Source: Chryseobacterium carnipullorum
GTDB lineage: Bacteria; Bacteroidota; Bacteroidia; Flavobacteriales; Weeksellaceae
Assembly: GCF_900142785.1 (NCBI RefSeq)
Contig: NZ_FRCD01000010.1
Span: 124,001 to 188,000 of the forward strand
Direction: 5' to 3'
Length of the DNA stretch: 64,000 nt
The number at the start of each line of letters is the position of its first letter. Position 1 is the stretch's first letter. Both the position numbers and the translations under genes were made by a program. The notes beneath the pieces were generated by a model, which saw nothing but the letters and a program-made list of their open reading frames with translations, was not told where the DNA came from and did no database searches. Below are positions 25,501 to 32,447 of this stretch, piece by piece.

Positions 25501-25701
25501 TTCTTCAATAGGAACAGCAACGGAGCGGGCGACAACTTCTGCATTCGCACCCGGATAAAATGCGGTAACCTGAACGCTTGGAGGGGCAATGTCGGGAAAC
25601 AGCGTAATTGGCAGGTTGAATACCGAAAGAGCTCCCAGCAATAGCAGTATAATGGAGATGACCGTTGAAAGTACCGGTCTTTCTATAAATTGTTTTAACA
25701 T
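22522..25701 (-). CDS. RND multidrug efflux transporter, HAE1 family (AcrB-like)
   Basis: 1059 aa, full length. Twelve membrane segments in two halves with two large periplasmic loops. It starts MLKQFIERPVLSTVISIILLLLG like AcrB. The proton-relay Asp pair is in GIVVDDAIVVVE near residue 406, and the matching Lys region is in the second half (GLLAKNAILIVEFA near 930). It pumps drugs or toxic compounds out with the adaptor and outer membrane factor. Seven nt downstream of the adaptor gene. Confidence 0.95.
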   Translation of the reverse strand: MLKQFIERPVLSTVISIILLLLGALSVFNLPITLFPDIAPPSVQVTAFYPGANAEVVARSVAVPIEEAVNGVENMTYMTSNSSNDGTMTLSVFFKQGSDADNAAVNVQNRVSKAMSQLPQEVVQAGISTQKVQNSMIMFMGLSSDDPKQYDELFLQNYLKINVIPQIQRIPGVAQAQVFGTRDYSMRIWLKPDRLAANNLSPQEVMAAIKDHNLEAAPGRLGQGSKETYEYILKYKGKLSKNEDYENIAIKANNDGSFLRLKDVARVEFGSYTYTAANRVDGKPVAGFAILQTAGSNANEILTEIEKQVDQFSTTLPKGVKPIIMYNSKDFLDASIHQVVETLVIAFILVFIVVYIFLQDFRSTLIPAIAVPVAIIGTFFFLQLFGFSINMLTLFALVLAIGIVVDDAIVVVEAVHSKMEQTGMPVEQATTNSMSEISGAIISITLVMCAVFIPVGFMQGPAGVFYRQFAFTLVIAIMISAVNALTLSPALCALLLNDPQGEHGEHNHKKGFGAKFFNAFNVAFNNMTKKYIYSLKFLIKNKWVAVGGLAVIIAASVFLINKAPTGFIPTEDQGFVLYAVNTPPGSSLDRTNRATEQIDKIVNAEKSMKHLWVADGMNFISNANASPYSAGFIKLKDYKDRGEMKDPDQIAAALTGKVSQVKDANAFFFNFPTVQGFGNVSGFEFMLQDKTNGSFEQLGTTTQAFIGELMKRPEIAFAFTTYAAGNPQYTIDVDADKANQLGISITELMQTMQIYYGSSFVSDFNRFGKYYRVMAQADIPYRTDANSLEGIYVKNKSGEMVPVKTLVTLQRTFGPETVTRNNLFNAVTINGTPKPGYSTGDAIKAVEEVAQKSLPRGYGYEWTGITREEIKTGGQTAFVFFLSILFVYFLLAAQYESYILPFAVILTVPTGIFGVFAFTGLAGIDNNIYVQVGLIMLVGLLAKNAILIVEFAVQRRKAGKTLIESALQASRLRLRPILMTSFAFIIGMLPLVWSQGAAAKGNHSIGISTVGGMFTGVVFGIFIIPVMYVIFQYLHEKMPSRKKKRLLKKQQEELLATAH

Positions 25702-25708
25702 AAGAAGT

Positions 25709-26902
25709 TTATTTTTTTAAGTCTTCCGTATTCGAAATAGAGGACAAAGGTTTAGCTCGCAATAAGCTGTCAGATGAAATCGCTTTCGGCTTTATAGAAG
25801 CTCCATCCTTTAAGCTTCCAATTCCTGTGTATACGATTTTCTCTCCCGGAGAAATTCCTTCAGAAATAAAGTAATAGCTTTCCGTTTTTCCGGAGATTTT
25901 AATCGGCTTGCTGGTTACTTTGTTGTCTTTACCTAAACTATAGACATAGGTTTTATCCTGAATCTCAAAAGTAGATTCCTGAGGAATGACAACGGCATTG
26001 GAAAGCATCTGAGGCATACGCACTCTTCCTGTATTTCCTGTTCTTAAAGAGCCTTTTGTATTGGGGAAAATAGCACGAACGGTAATGGCCCCGGTGGTTT
26101 TATCAAATTGTCCGTCTACAATACTCATTCTTCCTTTTTCAGGGTAAGTACTGTTGTCTGCGATGATAAGATCTACCATGGGCATATTCTTCAGTTTTTC
26201 ATCTAAAGTTGCTCCGGGATACTTATTCTGAAACGCAATAAAATCCAGTTCACTTAAAGAGAAGTAAGCATAAATTTGGCTGATATCCGATAACAAAGTC
26301 AATGGGCTCGGGTCTGTTCTTGAAATAAGGCTTCCTTTTTTGTAAGGAATTCTTCCGATATATCCGCTCACAGGGGCAGTAATGGTCGTGAATCCTACAT
26401 TGATTTTAGCGCCTCCTACCGATGCTTTTGCCAGTGATGCGGCCGCTACAGCGGCTGCGTAATTGGCTTTTGCCGTTTTCATCTGTACATCGGAAACTAC
26501 TTTGGCAGCTACTAATGGCTGAAGTCTGTCAACTTCTACTTTAGCTTTTTGGATATTGGCATTGGCTACCTGTAAATTGGCCTGAGCCATATTCATTTGC
26601 TCACCATAGGCTCTTGAATCTATTTTAAATAATGGCTGTCCGGCTCTTACATAAGAACCTTCTTCTACGTAGATCCTGTCCAGATATCCATCGACCTGAG
26701 ATCTGATTTCTACGTTGTTTTTACCTTCCAGTGCGGTAGGGAATTCCTGATATGTTGTAGCTGGAGAGGTGATCACGGTGTAAACCGGAAGCTCCGGAGC
26801 AGGCGGTGCTGCATTGGAACCTTCTGCTGCTTGGGTACAGTTTTGCAAAAGGATAATACTTGATATAAGTACGATAAACCTTATTTTTCCAGGTATTTTC
26901 AT
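25709..26902 (-). CDS. RND efflux periplasmic adaptor (AcrA/MexA-like)
   Basis: 397 aa lipoprotein: lipobox LLQNC near residue 22. Membrane-fusion pattern: lipoyl half VEIRSQVDGYLDRIYVEEGSYVRAGQPLF at about 65-93, helical hairpin to about 165, second lipoyl half TITAPVSGYIGR near 170-181, then beta-barrel and membrane-proximal domains. It links the pump to the outer membrane factor. First gene of the operon; operator-like sites lie upstream from 26975. Confidence 0.94.
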   Translation of the reverse strand: MKIPGKIRFIVLISSIILLQNCTQAAEGSNAAPPAPELPVYTVITSPATTYQEFPTALEGKNNVEIRSQVDGYLDRIYVEEGSYVRAGQPLFKIDSRAYGEQMNMAQANLQVANANIQKAKVEVDRLQPLVAAKVVSDVQMKTAKANYAAAVAAASLAKASVGGAKINVGFTTITAPVSGYIGRIPYKKGSLISRTDPSPLTLLSDISQIYAYFSLSELDFIAFQNKYPGATLDEKLKNMPMVDLIIADNSTYPEKGRMSIVDGQFDKTTGAITVRAIFPNTKGSLRTGNTGRVRMPQMLSNAVVIPQESTFEIQDKTYVYSLGKDNKVTSKPIKISGKTESYYFISEGISPGEKIVYTGIGSLKDGASIKPKAISSDSLLRAKPLSSISNTEDLKK

Positions 26903-26974
26903 TGTGGGTTTAATTTTTTAATGAAGTGTTAGATTTAAGTAATAGTGTTCGTTTAATGATTTCTGTTATTTTTC

Positions 26975-26987
26975 CTAACGGTGTTAA
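26975..26987. promoter_or_regulatory. TetR-type operator 1 (73 nt upstream of adaptor gene)
   Basis: CTAACGGTGTTAA, near-palindromic, shares its arms with the site upstream of tetR at 27870. Confidence 0.6.
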
Positions 26988-27113
26988 TGATAAGGTCAAA
27001 AAAAAATCAGAATTTTTAATAACGGAGTCAGATCGTCATTTTCATAATAGCTGTCTATTTTTTTAATGTAGGTTGTATAAAAGATGAGGTGTATTAATCA
27101 TGTGTTAATTTAA

Positions 27114-27126
27114 CTAACAGTGTTAA
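27114..27126. promoter_or_regulatory. TetR-type operator 2
   Basis: CTAACAGTGTTAA, differing only in the last base from the operator at 27870-27882. Confidence 0.6.
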
Positions 27127-27228
27127 GCTTTGTGTTAGAGGCCTCCATAGATTTTAGATGATCGTTTTCATTGTTACTTTTTTTAGTTTTTTAAACGGAT
27201 ATTTTATAGATATCTGATGTTACTTTTC

Positions 27229-27241
27229 CTAACGCTGTTAA
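27229..27241. promoter_or_regulatory. TetR-type operator 3 (just past the tetR stop)
   Basis: CTAACGCTGTTAA, located 20 nt downstream of the tetR stop codon. Confidence 0.55.
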
Positions 27242-27260
27242 TTTTTGATTCAAAAAAAAT

Positions 27261-27857
27261 TTACAGAGACTTAACGAAAGCTGAAACAGTTTCGTCTAAA
27301 GTTGTTTTATTCATTGTGGAAGGAATATCGGAATTTCGCATCATCATAATAGAGATCAGACCGTGCACCGCCGAAAATAAAGCGTGTGACATATGACAGG
27401 CATTGTCAGGATTAGATCCATTCTTTGTAATGATATTGAGAGTGCACTCATAGATGAGGTCCTGAAATGATGAAAACTCTTCTTTCATCTGACCCTTACC
27501 GCTGCACTGCATCCCCAAACCGAACATTAACTGATAATATTCTTTATTTTTAAAAGCAAAATTCCAATATGCGTCTACGATAGCAGTAAGCTGCTCTTCA
27601 GGAGTTTCAAATTTGCTCTGCGCTTTTAATAATTCTATATGAAGGCAGTGAAAGCCATTGATAGAAATTTCATACAAAATCGCCTCTTTGTTCTCAAAAT
27701 AATCATAGACTACAGGAGCACTGTATTCAATGGCATCGGCAATCTTTCGCATTGACAACGAAGCCCAGCCCTCTGTTTTGGCCAAACCGAAAGCCGCCTG
27801 CAAAATATTTGCACGGATGGATTCTTTCTCTCTTTGACGACGTTCATGTAGGCCCAT
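27261..27857 (-). CDS. TetR/AcrR family repressor of the efflux operon
   Basis: 198 aa. The N-terminal helix-turn-helix spans about residues 15-60: RANILQAAFGLAKTEGWASLSMRKIADAIEYSAPVVYDYFENKEAI, the standard TetR pattern with the YxYFxNKE motif closing the recognition helix. The C-terminal all-helical domain binds a ligand and dimerises. It is upstream of, and on the same strand as, the adaptor-pump-channel operon, and identical half-sites occur before its own gene and before the operon, so it probably represses both and is released by a pump substrate. Confidence 0.9.
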   Translation of the reverse strand: MGLHERRQREKESIRANILQAAFGLAKTEGWASLSMRKIADAIEYSAPVVYDYFENKEAILYEISINGFHCLHIELLKAQSKFETPEEQLTAIVDAYWNFAFKNKEYYQLMFGLGMQCSGKGQMKEEFSSFQDLIYECTLNIITKNGSNPDNACHMSHALFSAVHGLISIMMMRNSDIPSTMNKTTLDETVSAFVKSL

Positions 27858-27869
27858 GATATTTATTTA

Positions 27870-27890
27870 CTAACAGTGTTAGCAAAACTA
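27870..27890 (-). promoter_or_regulatory. tetR promoter with overlapping operator
   Basis: CTAACAGTGTTAG (27870-27882), a perfect palindrome around a central G, directly abuts the minus-strand -7 box TAGTTTTG (27890-27883) and lies 13 nt before the tetR ATG. This is the expected layout for autorepression. Confidence 0.75.
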
Positions 27891-27984
27891 CAAACTTTTC
27901 GATATAACTTCCAAATAATATTTGATAATTAACATTTAACGCAAGTTTATAAATTCGCAGATTGGCTTATATTAAAAGAAGCTT

Positions 27985-27992
27985 TATATTTG
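27985..27992 (+). promoter_or_regulatory. -7 box of the thioredoxin-like gene
   Basis: TATATTTG with TTG 20 nt upstream. Transcription would begin near 27998, which rules out the in-frame ATG at 27990 and supports 28014. Confidence 0.6.
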
Positions 27993-28013
27993 CCGTTAAA
28001 GAAAATAAAGGAT

Positions 28014-28568
28014 ATGAATACTCCCTCAAATATGTTGGCTCTAGGAACGAAAGCTCCGTTTTTCGAACTTCCGAACCCTTCAAAAACTAATGAGATCCAA
28101 TCTCTGGACGAACTGAAAGGAGAGAAAGGAACACTGGTGATCTTTATGTGTAACCATTGTCCGTTTGTTCTTCACGTGATCGATAAGATCAACGAATTAT
28201 ATGAAGACTATAATGAAAAAGGAATTGAATTCATTGCCATCAATGCCAATAATGTAGAGAAATATCCGGCTGATGCTCCCGAGAAAATGATAGAATTCCA
28301 GATTGAAAGAAATTTTGATTTCCCTTATCTGTATGACGAAAGCCAGGCAGTAGCAAAAGCTTATGATGCAGCCTGCACACCGGATTTTTATTTCTTTGAT
28401 GATAAATTAGACCTTATTTACAGAGGACAGATGGATGATTCAAGACCCGGGAACAATAAAGATGTAACCGGAGAAGACCTGATCATCGCTTTCGAAAATC
28501 TTTTGTTGGGCGAACCACAGGAAGAGATCCAGAAGCCAAGCATGGGATGCAATATTAAATGGAAGTAA
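28014..28568 (+). CDS. Thioredoxin-like peroxiredoxin/TlpA-type protein
   Basis: 184 aa from the ATG at 28014, preceded by AAAGGAT. AhpC/TSA-type fold: LGTKAPFFELP near residues 9-19, redox motif CNHCPFV near 47-53 (CxxC with His), then IEFIAINANN and DAACTPDFYFFD with the cis-Pro after Thr. This CNHCPFV subgroup is widespread as a cytoplasmic thioredoxin-domain protein of unproven substrate. No signal peptide. Own promoter and terminator, so monocistronic. Confidence 0.88.
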   Translation: MNTPSNMLALGTKAPFFELPNPSKTNEIQSLDELKGEKGTLVIFMCNHCPFVLHVIDKINELYEDYNEKGIEFIAINANNVEKYPADAPEKMIEFQIERNFDFPYLYDESQAVAKAYDAACTPDFYFFDDKLDLIYRGQMDDSRPGNNKDVTGEDLIIAFENLLLGEPQEEIQKPSMGCNIKWK

Positions 28569-28613
28569 TATGATGAATGGTTGAATATTTTTAACCGTCA
28601 TATATATAAGTAT

Positions 28614-28646
28614 AAAGCTGTTCTTTTTTAAGGACAGCTTTTTTTA
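28614..28646 (+). terminator. Terminator of the thioredoxin-like gene
   Basis: AAGCTGTTC/GGACAGCTT stem and T-run. Confidence 0.8.
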
Positions 28647-28687
28647 CCCCCTAGTAAGATTTAAAACCTTGCCAGGGATAAGAAAAA

Positions 28688-29593
28688 TTAAAAGCTGGCT
28701 TTAAACTTAACCTCATTCTCAACTTTCAAATCCACACTCACCTTATTATGAGAATAATTCTTGATAAACTCAGAAGGCGTCTTCTCTGTATACTTCTTAA
28801 ACATCCGGTTGAAATAAGTCACATTATTAAACCCGCAGCTGTAGCTCGATTCTGAAATACTTTTATCCTGAGCCATCAGCATACAGGCTTTATTGATACG
28901 GTAACGGTTCACAAATTCTGTAAAAGTGATCTGGGTTGCTTTTTTAAAAAAATTACAAAAGGCTGGCAGTGTAAGATTGGCTAGTTTGGCCACATCTTCA
29001 ATATTGATTTCCTTATCATAATGATGTTCTACGTAAGTGAAAATGTTCTCCAGTCTTGTTTTATTTTTTGAAATAATGGTGTAGGGCATAATTTCCTTGT
29101 TCAAGAGATCATAATCCTTACATTTTGAAAGTTCAAACAAGATATCAAGCAGCAGGAGGTATCTTTTGTAGCCCTCCGATTCCAGCATCAGTTTCAGCTT
29201 GGGGAGCATTAATTTTTTGATCTTATGGTGAAAATGAATTCCGTATTTGGAAAGTTCAAGCAGATTTTTAATAGATCGGGCTTCCACTTCCTGTTCCGGA
29301 AACTGAAGAATCTCTTCTCTGAACTGGAGCACAATTTCTTCATGCGGATCTGTTGAATTTAATCCAAACCCTGAATGAGGAATATTGGAACCTATTAAAA
29401 CCAGATCTCCGTTGGTATAATTGCTTTTATGATAGCCGACGTGGCGGGTTCCGTTCCCGGAAATAACACAAACCAGCTCGATTTCGGGATGATAATGATA
29501 TTCCCATTTGAATTCGCTGATTGGTGAATTGTTGTGTAATGTACGGAAGGAGCTCTTTTCACTGGCTACTATTCTTTCAAAACTAACTTTCAT
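28688..29593 (-). CDS. AraC family regulator, probably of the trehalose locus
   Basis: 301 aa. An N-terminal cupin-type sensor (HYHPEIELVCVISGNGTRHVG near residues 33-52, PHSGFG near 73) binds a sugar or related ligand. The C-terminal double helix-turn-helix is at about 190-285 (IEDVAKLANLTLPAFCNFFKKATQ, then SSYSCGFNNVTYFNRMFKKYTEKTPSEF). It is divergent from the MFS-trehalase-receptor genes, 114 bp away, so it is likely their regulator. Ligand inferred only from the neighbours. Confidence 0.88.
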   Translation of the reverse strand: MKVSFERIVASEKSSFRTLHNNSPISEFKWEYHYHPEIELVCVISGNGTRHVGYHKSNYTNGDLVLIGSNIPHSGFGLNSTDPHEEIVLQFREEILQFPEQEVEARSIKNLLELSKYGIHFHHKIKKLMLPKLKLMLESEGYKRYLLLLDILFELSKCKDYDLLNKEIMPYTIISKNKTRLENIFTYVEHHYDKEINIEDVAKLANLTLPAFCNFFKKATQITFTEFVNRYRINKACMLMAQDKSISESSYSCGFNNVTYFNRMFKKYTEKTPSEFIKNYSHNKVSVDLKVENEVKFKASF

Positions 29594-29606
29594 TTCATTA
29601 ATCGTA

Positions 29607-29657
29607 TTTAATCAATAAAAATACTAATTATATTAATATAGTTCAAATATTGATTTA
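29607..29657. promoter_or_regulatory. Inverted repeat in the araC-MFS divergent region
   Basis: TTTAATCAATA (29607-29617) and TATTGATTTA (29648-29657) face each other, 30 nt apart, in the divergent promoter region. Possible AraC-type binding half-sites. A -7-like TATCTTAG lies at 29690-29697 before the MFS gene. Confidence 0.4.
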
Positions 29658-29707
29658 TTGTGTTAAATTAATGTTAAGCGAAATGCATCTATCTTAGCCG
29701 ACAAGAA

Positions 29708-30946
29708 ATGATCTCAATGAAAAATTTCAACATTAAAGCGGTATTGTTTTTAAATTATTTTGTTTTCGCGATTCTTTTGAATTCCGTGGGTACAGTTATT
29801 CTTCAGGTACAGCAGAACTTCGGAATATCAAAATCTTCAGCCAGTATTCTTGAGGGTTTTAAAGATCTTCCGATTGCCATATGTTCCTTTATTCTGGCCT
29901 CATTTCTACCCAAAATAGGGATCAAAAATTCAATGCTTGCCGGGCTTTTTCTGGTGAGTTGCATGTGCTTTGTAATGCCTTTCGCTGATGATTTCTGGTT
30001 TTTCAAATTGTTATTTGCAATTGTAGGAATTTCATTTGCATTAATAAAGATATCAGTTTTCACTTCTATTGGTCTTGTAACGGATACAGATAAGGAGCAT
30101 TCAAGCTTTATGGGCTTTCTGGAAGGGTTTTTCATGATTGGGGTACTGGCAGGAAATGTACTTTTCAGTTTGTTTATTGATGATCATAATCCAAAATCTA
30201 CCCAATGGCTGAATGTATATTGGGTTCTGGGAGCTGTTTCAGCATTGTCATTTCTGTTCCTGTTCTTTTCAAAACTGAATGAAACCGAAGCCAGAAGTGA
30301 GAAAACCGATTGGTTAGGCGATCTGAAAAACAGTATCAGTCTGTTCAGTTATAAAAAAGTATTGTTTTTCCTTTTGTGCGCCTTTTTGTTTGTACTGGTA
30401 GAACAGAGTTTTCAGACATGGACGCCTACTTTTTATAAAGAAATTTTAAAACTTCCGACTTCTATGAGCATTCAGGCCGGAGCCGTTTTAGCCGGAGCTT
30501 TTGCGCTGGGAAGATTTCTATCAGGCTTTTTCTCTAAAAAATTCAGCTGGATCTATGTGGTTTCTTTCTGTGTAATTGGTTTTGCGATTAGTATTGTTTT
30601 AGTTTTACCATTAACCCATAATGTCCAGATTGATGAAGGAACAGGCTGGTTTAATGCACCTCTTGTCGTGTATTTATTTCCATTGATGGGAGGTTTGCTG
30701 GCACCGATTTATCCAAGCATCAATTCTGTGATCCTGGCATCCATACCAAAATATTTGCACAGTGCCATGTCCGGATTGATTGTTGTTTTTTCTGCGATCG
30801 GAGGGACCATCGGCTCAATGATCACAGGTTTTGTCTTCCAGGAATTCAGTGGACAACAAGCATTTTATCTTTCATTGATACCGCTTTCACTGCTGATCAT
30901 CTCAGCCATTTTCATGAATAAATTAAAAATAAATCCTAAGAAATAA
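29708..30946 (+). CDS. MFS transporter, probable trehalose (or related sugar) permease
   Basis: 412 aa with 12 predicted membrane helices and a central loop near 195-210. It resembles sugar/fucose-type MFS permeases (first helix, then SSASILEGFKDLPIA). An alternative start at 29717 (third codon later) is possible. The stop is 2 nt from the trehalase ATG, so the two are tightly coupled. With a cytoplasmic trehalase next door, import of an intact disaccharide across the inner membrane is the most economical reading. Confidence 0.88.
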   Translation: MISMKNFNIKAVLFLNYFVFAILLNSVGTVILQVQQNFGISKSSASILEGFKDLPIAICSFILASFLPKIGIKNSMLAGLFLVSCMCFVMPFADDFWFFKLLFAIVGISFALIKISVFTSIGLVTDTDKEHSSFMGFLEGFFMIGVLAGNVLFSLFIDDHNPKSTQWLNVYWVLGAVSALSFLFLFFSKLNETEARSEKTDWLGDLKNSISLFSYKKVLFFLLCAFLFVLVEQSFQTWTPTFYKEILKLPTSMSIQAGAVLAGAFALGRFLSGFFSKKFSWIYVVSFCVIGFAISIVLVLPLTHNVQIDEGTGWFNAPLVVYLFPLMGGLLAPIYPSINSVILASIPKYLHSAMSGLIVVFSAIGGTIGSMITGFVFQEFSGQQAFYLSLIPLSLLIISAIFMNKLKINPKK

Positions 30947-30948
30947 TA

Positions 30949-32427
30949 ATGAATAAACAGTTTTACATAAACGAAATTCAGACTCTTTTTGATGATGTAC
31001 AAAGAGCAAAGATCTTTGAAGACCAGAAGATGATGACCGATGCCGTTCCTTTGTTTCCTGTTTCGGAGATCAATGCGGAATATGAAAAGAAAAAAGGACA
31101 TGAAGGATTTAAACTGAAAGATTTTGTGACGGAAAATTTTGATTTTCCGGGTGCGAACGTTTCAGTGCGAAAGGAAGATCATCTGCCTGTTGTGCAGCAT
31201 ATCGAAAAGCTTTGGGATGAACTTACCCGTACTGCGTATGAGGAAAAAGGAACCCTGTTGAAGCTTCCGAAACCCTATATCGTGCCCGGAGGTCGTTTTA
31301 ATGAGTTTTTCTATTGGGACAGCTACTTTATTATGCTCGGACTGCAGGCATCGGGAAGAATAGAAATGATGGAAAATATTGTTGAAAACTGTTCTTACTT
31401 AATTCAGAATGTCGGCTTTGTTCCGAATGCGAGCAGAACTCATTTTCTGAGCCGTTCACAGCCACCTTACTTTTCGCTGATGCTGGATCTTGTTTTTGAA
31501 ACCACGCATGACGAAAAAATTTATACCCGATATCATGATACTTTAGAGAAAGAATATGCTTTCTGGATGAGTGGGGAAGAGCGTTTGGATAATACTTCCA
31601 GCTTGAAGAGAGTCGCAAAAACCAAAAACGGCGATTTACTCAACCGCTATTATGATGCAGACAATACACCACGTCCTGAAAGTTATCTTATCGATATTGA
31701 AGATAGTGAAAATACAGGAGAGGAATTTTACAGAAATATAAGAAGTGCCTGCGAATCCGGCTGGGATTTTTCCAGCAGATGGTTTGCAGACGGAGAACAT
31801 ATACAGACGATAGAAACACTGAATATTGCAGAAGTAGATCTCAACAGCCTTTTATGGCATTTGGAGAAAACACTTGCAAAATCATCAGCGCTTCTGAATC
31901 TGGCAGAGAAAGAAAATTATTTTACTCAAAGAGCAGCCGTACGCAGACAGATGATCGATACCTACTTTTGGGATGAAAAGACGGAATTTTATAAAGATTA
32001 TCACTTAAAAAAACACACAACTACACCGTCTGAACATATTGCTGCTCTTTATCCATTATTTTTAGGCCTGGCAGACCAGAAACAGGCAGAGTCTGTGGCT
32101 AAAAATATTGCAGAGAAGTTTCTGTATCAGGGAGGTCTTGTCACCACCACAAAAAAAACCGGCCAGCAATGGGATCTTCCGAATGCATGGGCGCCCTACC
32201 AATGGTTAGGCTTTAAAGCAATGAAGAATTATGGTTTCGATGAACTGGCTGAGGAAATCAAAAATAACTGGTGCAACAATGTGGAAAGGGTATACAGCAA
32301 CACCGGAAAATTAATGGAAAAATATAACGCGTTAGACACTGAAACCATTGCGGGAGGCGGAGAATACCCGAATCAGGACGGATTCGGATGGACGAACGGG
32401 GTCTATCTCAAATTAAAACAAAACTAA
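30949..32427 (+). CDS. treF: Trehalase, GH37 family, cytoplasmic
   Basis: 492 aa without signal peptide. Both GH37 signatures are present: PGGRFNEFFYWDSYF near residues 104-118 and QQWDLPNAWAPYQW near 404-417. The motif DSENTGEEFYRNIRSACESGWDFSSRW near 245-271 carries the general acid Asp. It hydrolyses trehalose to two glucose. Lack of a signal peptide and the adjacent permease indicate intracellular cleavage. The gene symbol is by function, assuming the cytoplasmic form. Confidence 0.92.
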   Translation: MNKQFYINEIQTLFDDVQRAKIFEDQKMMTDAVPLFPVSEINAEYEKKKGHEGFKLKDFVTENFDFPGANVSVRKEDHLPVVQHIEKLWDELTRTAYEEKGTLLKLPKPYIVPGGRFNEFFYWDSYFIMLGLQASGRIEMMENIVENCSYLIQNVGFVPNASRTHFLSRSQPPYFSLMLDLVFETTHDEKIYTRYHDTLEKEYAFWMSGEERLDNTSSLKRVAKTKNGDLLNRYYDADNTPRPESYLIDIEDSENTGEEFYRNIRSACESGWDFSSRWFADGEHIQTIETLNIAEVDLNSLLWHLEKTLAKSSALLNLAEKENYFTQRAAVRRQMIDTYFWDEKTEFYKDYHLKKHTTTPSEHIAALYPLFLGLADQKQAESVAKNIAEKFLYQGGLVTTTKKTGQQWDLPNAWAPYQWLGFKAMKNYGFDELAEEIKNNWCNNVERVYSNTGKLMEKYNALDTETIAGGGEYPNQDGFGWTNGVYLKLKQN

Positions 32428-32447
32428 CTCTATAAAAATCATATGCT

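Larger units (their letters stand above)
26903..27260. promoter_or_regulatory. Control region between tetR and the efflux operon
   Basis: 358 bp without a gene. It holds three copies of a CTAAC[AG][GC]TGTTAA dyad (26975-26987, 27114-27126, 27229-27241), plus half-sites GTGTTAG near 26927 and 27130. No TAnnTTTG box was found on the minus strand, so the efflux promoter is not located. Confidence 0.65.
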
